8,918 nt of DNA, taken from positions 1-8,918 of the forward strand of contig JAJYMF010000444.1 in assembly GCA_021787175.1 (NCBI GenBank), given 5' to 3'. The position numbers were made by a program, and so were the translations under genes. Every line of letters starts with the position of its first letter. Position 1 is the stretch's first letter. Below, piece after piece: positions 6,186 through 8,918 of the stretch. Below the pieces are notes generated by a model that saw only the letters and a program-made list of their open reading frames with translations, was not told where the DNA came from and made no database searches. The DNA comes from Pseudomonadota bacterium (GTDB lineage Bacteria > Pseudomonadota > Gammaproteobacteria > Xanthomonadales > Rhodanobacteraceae).

Positions 6186-7837
6186 ACGCACCGCACGATC
6201 GCGAACGCCGTCCGCCGCCGCGCACCGAGCCGACCCTGGGCGACCTCGATCGCCTGCGCCCGGCCGACGATCTGCCGCACATCCGCGTCGAGCCGCGCGT
6301 GCGCGCGCCGGCTGCTGCGCCGCCGCGCCGGCCGGCGGGCCGGCGGGCCTGGTGGCCGTTGCTGCTGATCCTGCTGGCGCTGGTCGCCGGCTCATGGGTG
6401 GTCTTCAATCCCGGCCCGCTGCGCGCGCTGTTCCCCAGCACCGAACTCAACATCCTGCTGACGCGCGGCGACCGCGCGCTCGCTGCCGGCCAGCTCGGCG
6501 GCGACGGCACCCAGGGCGCGCGCGGGGACTACGAGGCCGCGCGCGCGATGGAGCCCGACAACGAACGCGCGCTGGCGGGATTGAACCGCGTCGGTCAGGC
6601 CGAACTGGCCCGCGCCCGCAGCGAGCTGGCGGCGCACCGGCTGGACGCCGCCGAAGCGTCGCTGACACAGGCCCGCGAGCTGCTCGGCGGCGGTCCCGAC
6701 GTGGATCGACTGGCGACCGCGCTGCGCGCTGCGCGCAACGCCGGCGTGCAGATCGAGGCGCTGGTCGGGCGCGCGCAGCAGGCGCTGGCGGATGGCAACC
6801 TTGACGGCAGCGACGGCGCCGCCGCGCTGTATCGCCGGGTGCTCGACGCCGATCCCGGCAACGCCGTCGCCCGCCACGGACTCGACCAGGTCGGCGATGC
6901 GCTGGCGACGCAGGCGCGTGCGGCGCTGGACGCCGGCAACACCGCGCAGGCTGCCACCCTGCTCGATCGCCTGGCCGCGCTGCGACCCGCCGACGCCGAT
7001 CTGCCCGACCTGCGCGCGCGCCTCGCCGTCATGCAGCGCGACGCCGACGCCGCGCTGCGCCAGCATCTCGTGCAGGGCCGCGCCGACCTGCGCGGCGGGC
7101 ACTTCACCACGCCCGCAGGCGACAACGCGCTGACCGAATTCCAGGCCGCGCTGGCGCTGGACCCGAACAATGCCGAGGCGCGCAGCGGACTCGGCCAGGT
7201 GGCCGAGGCACTGATCGTGCAGGCGCATGCCGACACCGACGCTGCGCAGTTCGACCGCGCGCGCCAGCTGCTCGATCAGGCGGCAGGGCTGGCGCCGGAT
7301 TCGGCCGACCTCGCCGCGGCGCGCGCGCGTCTGGCCGAGCGTCAGCGCCAGGCCGCGACCGCCAGCGTCGCTCCGGCGGCGCTGAGCCCGGCCCAGCGCG
7401 CGCAGGTGCGCACGCTGGTGGCGCACGGAGCGCAGGCCGCCGCCGCCGGCCGTCTGCTGTCGCCGCCCGGCGATTGCGCCTACGACCTCTACCGCAGCGC
7501 GCTGGCCATCGATGCGCGGGACAGCGCCGCGCTGGGCGGGCTGGCCATGCTGCCCGCGCGCGCGCAGGAGCTGTACGCGCAGGACCTGCGCGCCGGTCAG
7601 CTCGATCAGGCCGGCAGCATGCTCGACAGCTTCGTGCAGCTGGCGCCGGCCGATCCGGCCGGAGCGCAGATGAAGCGCCGGCTGGCCGACGCCTGGCTGG
7701 ACCGCGCCGCGCAGCGGATGGCCCAGGGACTGAACGCCGACGCCCGCGCCGCGCTCGACCACGCCCGCGCGCTGGCACCGGACGATCCGCGCGTGCCGGT
7801 GCTGGCCGCGCGGCTGACCGCCGGCAGCGGCGGCTGA
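6182..7837 (+). CDS. Single-pass membrane protein with four TPR-like super-repeats
   Basis: 551 residues. Residues 1-55 are a Pro/Arg-rich, probably cytoplasmic tail; 56-75 (AWWPLLLILLALVAGSWVVF) is one transmembrane helix preceded by RPAGRR, implying N-in topology with the rest in the periplasm. From about residue 89 the protein is alpha-helical repeat with an approximately 100-residue period. Each unit has a helix pair, a loop with a GD/PxGD element (for example TPAGD at 310-314 and PPGD at 428-431), an ALxxDPxNAxAxxGL segment, then a second TPR-like pair of the AxxLLDxAxxLxPxxADL type and an RARLA ending. The anchor GL falls at residues 133, 233, 336 and 453, so there are four units, the last extended by another half-unit. 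TPRs usually scaffold protein contacts, here probably for an envelope complex. The start is fixed by the upstream in-frame stop at 6149 and is the first ATG after it. No enzymatic motif; specific partner unknown. Confidence 0.85.
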   Translation: MNAPHDRERRPPPRTEPTLGDLDRLRPADDLPHIRVEPRVRAPAAAPPRRPAGRRAWWPLLLILLALVAGSWVVFNPGPLRALFPSTELNILLTRGDRALAAGQLGGDGTQGARGDYEAARAMEPDNERALAGLNRVGQAELARARSELAAHRLDAAEASLTQARELLGGGPDVDRLATALRAARNAGVQIEALVGRAQQALADGNLDGSDGAAALYRRVLDADPGNAVARHGLDQVGDALATQARAALDAGNTAQAATLLDRLAALRPADADLPDLRARLAVMQRDADAALRQHLVQGRADLRGGHFTTPAGDNALTEFQAALALDPNNAEARSGLGQVAEALIVQAHADTDAAQFDRARQLLDQAAGLAPDSADLAAARARLAERQRQAATASVAPAALSPAQRAQVRTLVAHGAQAAAAGRLLSPPGDCAYDLYRSALAIDARDSAALGGLAMLPARAQELYAQDLRAGQLDQAGSMLDSFVQLAPADPAGAQMKRRLADAWLDRAAQRMAQGLNADARAALDHARALAPDDPRVPVLAARLTAGSGG

Positions 7838-7923
7838 TGCGCTGTGAAGCTTTCTACCGCGCTCTTCGACTCTGAAAGAGGCAGGCGCTGGCCGAAGTCG
7901 CGCCCCAGGTGCGTTCCATCAGG

Positions 7924-8918
7924 TCACCCGGGTCTTCTGGCGAGCTTGGCGGCATACATCCTCTGGTCAGCCGTGGCAAGCAGCTGAACAGGGTCGCTGC
8001 AGTCATCGGGGAACAGCGACATGCCCATGCTGGCACTGACAGTGACTGATTGATTCTGGATCACCAGCGGCTGGCGCAACGAATGCTGCAAGGCATCCAG
8101 CACGCGCTCAGCCGCAGCGCGGCTGGGCAGGTCGCCGAGGATCGCGACGAACTCGTCGCCTCCGATCCTCGCGAGGGTATCGTTGGCGCGCATGCTGCGC
8201 GCAAAACATGCGGCTACAGCCCTCAACAGGTCGTCACCGGCCTGATGCCCGAGGCTGTCGTTGGTCTGCTTGAAATGGTCGAGATCGATCACCACCAGCG
8301 CCACCTTCTTGTGGCTGCGCAGCACCTGCTCGAATGCTTGCCGAAGCCGCTCGTCGAAGAGGCGCCGATTGGGCAGACCGGTCAGTGCGTCGTGCATCGC
8401 GGCCAGTTCCGCCTTGTACATCTGTTCTTCGAGCAGGGTCAGGATCATGCCGGTTGCGACCAGGAACTTGGGCAGGTTCCAGACCTCATTCTCGATGTGC
8501 ACGGCGGGCGCCAGGTGGTAGAGCAGTGCCGCAGTCGGAAACACCAGGGCCCAGGCGATGAAGCTTGCGGTCGTGAAAACCACGCCGGTCGAAGCTCGCG
8601 GCGAACCCATCCAGAAAAACAATGCGACCGCAAGATAATGCCAACACAGCATCCAATCCATCGCATCCTCGCTTGATCCGTAAACGAGAATTGCGGCCTG
8701 TATCGCATACACCGCAACGATGCCGAGCAACCGGGTCGTGCGGCCGCTGCGGTCGCTGGCGCGCTCGCCGGCGTTGAATGCCCACGCCGACCATGCCGAC
8801 CACAGGGCGCCGGCGGCAATCAGTCCCGCGTACACCGAAGTCGCTTCGATGCCTCCGTAAAGGCAGAACACGAATGCAACATTCGGTGCTTCCGCGAGAG
8901 TCATTCGGCCGATCGGAA
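7924..8918 (-). CDS. Membrane-anchored GGDEF diguanylate cyclase, N-terminus probably beyond window
   Basis: Makes the second messenger c-di-GMP from two GTP. Numbered from the ATG at 8902-8904 (326 residues). Hydrophobic segments lie near 24-43, 58-77, 82-99 and 107-130, perhaps with another at about 8-20. A linker helix, WNLPKFLVATGMILTLLEEQ (142-161), leads into the GGDEF domain, which starts at HDALTGLPNR (171-180). Active-site features are intact: D207 in VIDLDHFK, N215/D216, and GGDEF at 248-252. The allosteric inhibitory I-site RxxD (R239-A-N-D242) is present five residues before GGDEF, so product inhibition is expected. No EAL/HD-GYP domain follows. The reading frame stays open from 8904 to the window end (residues PIGR precede the Met) and no Shine-Dalgarno is seen there, so the true start is probably upstream. 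The membrane sensor part is not one I can name. The DNA here is markedly lower in GC than the rest. Confidence 0.93.
   Translation of the reverse strand, partial: PIGRMTLAEAPNVAFVFCLYGGIEATSVYAGLIAAGALWSAWSAWAFNAGERASDRSGRTTRLLGIVAVYAIQAAILVYGSSEDAMDWMLCWHYLAVALFFWMGSPRASTGVVFTTASFIAWALVFPTAALLYHLAPAVHIENEVWNLPKFLVATGMILTLLEEQMYKAELAAMHDALTGLPNRRLFDERLRQAFEQVLRSHKKVALVVIDLDHFKQTNDSLGHQAGDDLLRAVAACFARSMRANDTLARIGGDEFVAILGDLPSRAAAERVLDALQHSLRQPLVIQNQSVTVSASMGMSLFPDDCSDPVQLLATADQRMYAAKLARRPG

Noticed and set aside
3702..6395. 897-codon open frame on the minus strand antisense to relA
   Set aside because: It covers a securely identified relA, has low-complexity Ala/Arg/Gly composition without any domain, and long antisense frames are expected where third positions are almost all G or C.
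6392..7762. 456-codon open frame antisense to the TPR gene
   Set aside because: Same explanation: the plus-strand frame has coherent repeats and a transmembrane helix, while the antisense translation shows no coherent motif.
7846..7882. CTTTC/GAAAG and CTCTT/AAGAG short inverted repeats as a terminator between the convergent TPR and GGDEF genes
   Set aside because: Five-base stems that are mutually exclusive and have no following T-run; chance is a sufficient explanation. The 86-bp gap otherwise shows nothing.
8050..8676. 208-codon plus-strand frame opposite the GGDEF gene
   Set aside because: It is the antisense of a domain with intact catalytic motifs, and its own translation resembles nothing known.
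1..8918. A novel multi-gene defence, mobile or biosynthetic system
   Set aside because: The genes are mostly core functions on alternating strands with no shared operon, no transposase, integrase, nuclease or toxin-antitoxin pair, and no attachment-site repeats that I could see.

Overview
The window is very GC-rich DNA, with clear third-position G/C bias in the coding frames. It looks like a gammaproteobacterium of the Xanthomonadales/Lysobacterales type (Xanthomonadaceae or Rhodanobacteraceae). This rests on an HrpA and an EXDD-type monofunctional RelA of gammaproteobacterial kind, on a small secreted protein of a style I associate with xanthomonads, and on intergenic repeat types I recall from that order. 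The genus cannot be named from the sequence.

Layout: (1) 1-3302 (+): the 3' four fifths of hrpA, a DEAH-box RNA helicase, entering the window at its SAT motif. (2) 3367-3843 (-): a small exported protein of unknown function, convergent with hrpA. (3) 3924-6032 (+): relA, the ribosome-associated (p)ppGpp synthetase, divergent from the secreted-protein gene across 80 bp. (4) 6182-7837 (+): a single-pass membrane protein whose outer part is four long TPR-like repeat units. (5) 7924-8918 (-): a membrane-bound GGDEF diguanylate cyclase, convergent with the TPR gene and running off the right edge, in clearly less GC-rich DNA.

Functionally the window mixes translation quality control or RNA remodelling (HrpA), the stringent response (RelA) and c-di-GMP signalling (GGDEF). 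HrpA and RelA both act around stalled ribosomes, but they are separated by an opposite-strand gene and are not an operon. I see no mobile element, CRISPR, defence or biosynthetic cluster, and I do not claim a new multi-gene system.

The less ordinary content is small-scale. A 7-nt tandem repeat with a 17-bp perfect inverted repeat lies in frame inside hrpA. A pair of inverted palindromic repeat units with compensatory stem differences sits at the end of hrpA and supplies its last codons and its stop. Two genes have an extended -10 motif exactly 6 nt from an ATG, which suggests leaderless transcripts; in one case that ATG opens a 9-codon mini-cistron overlapping the TPR gene start. The TPR protein itself is a roughly 100-residue super-repeat. 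Intergenic gaps are 64, 80, 149 and 86 bp, so no gene-free stretch exceeds 300 bp.
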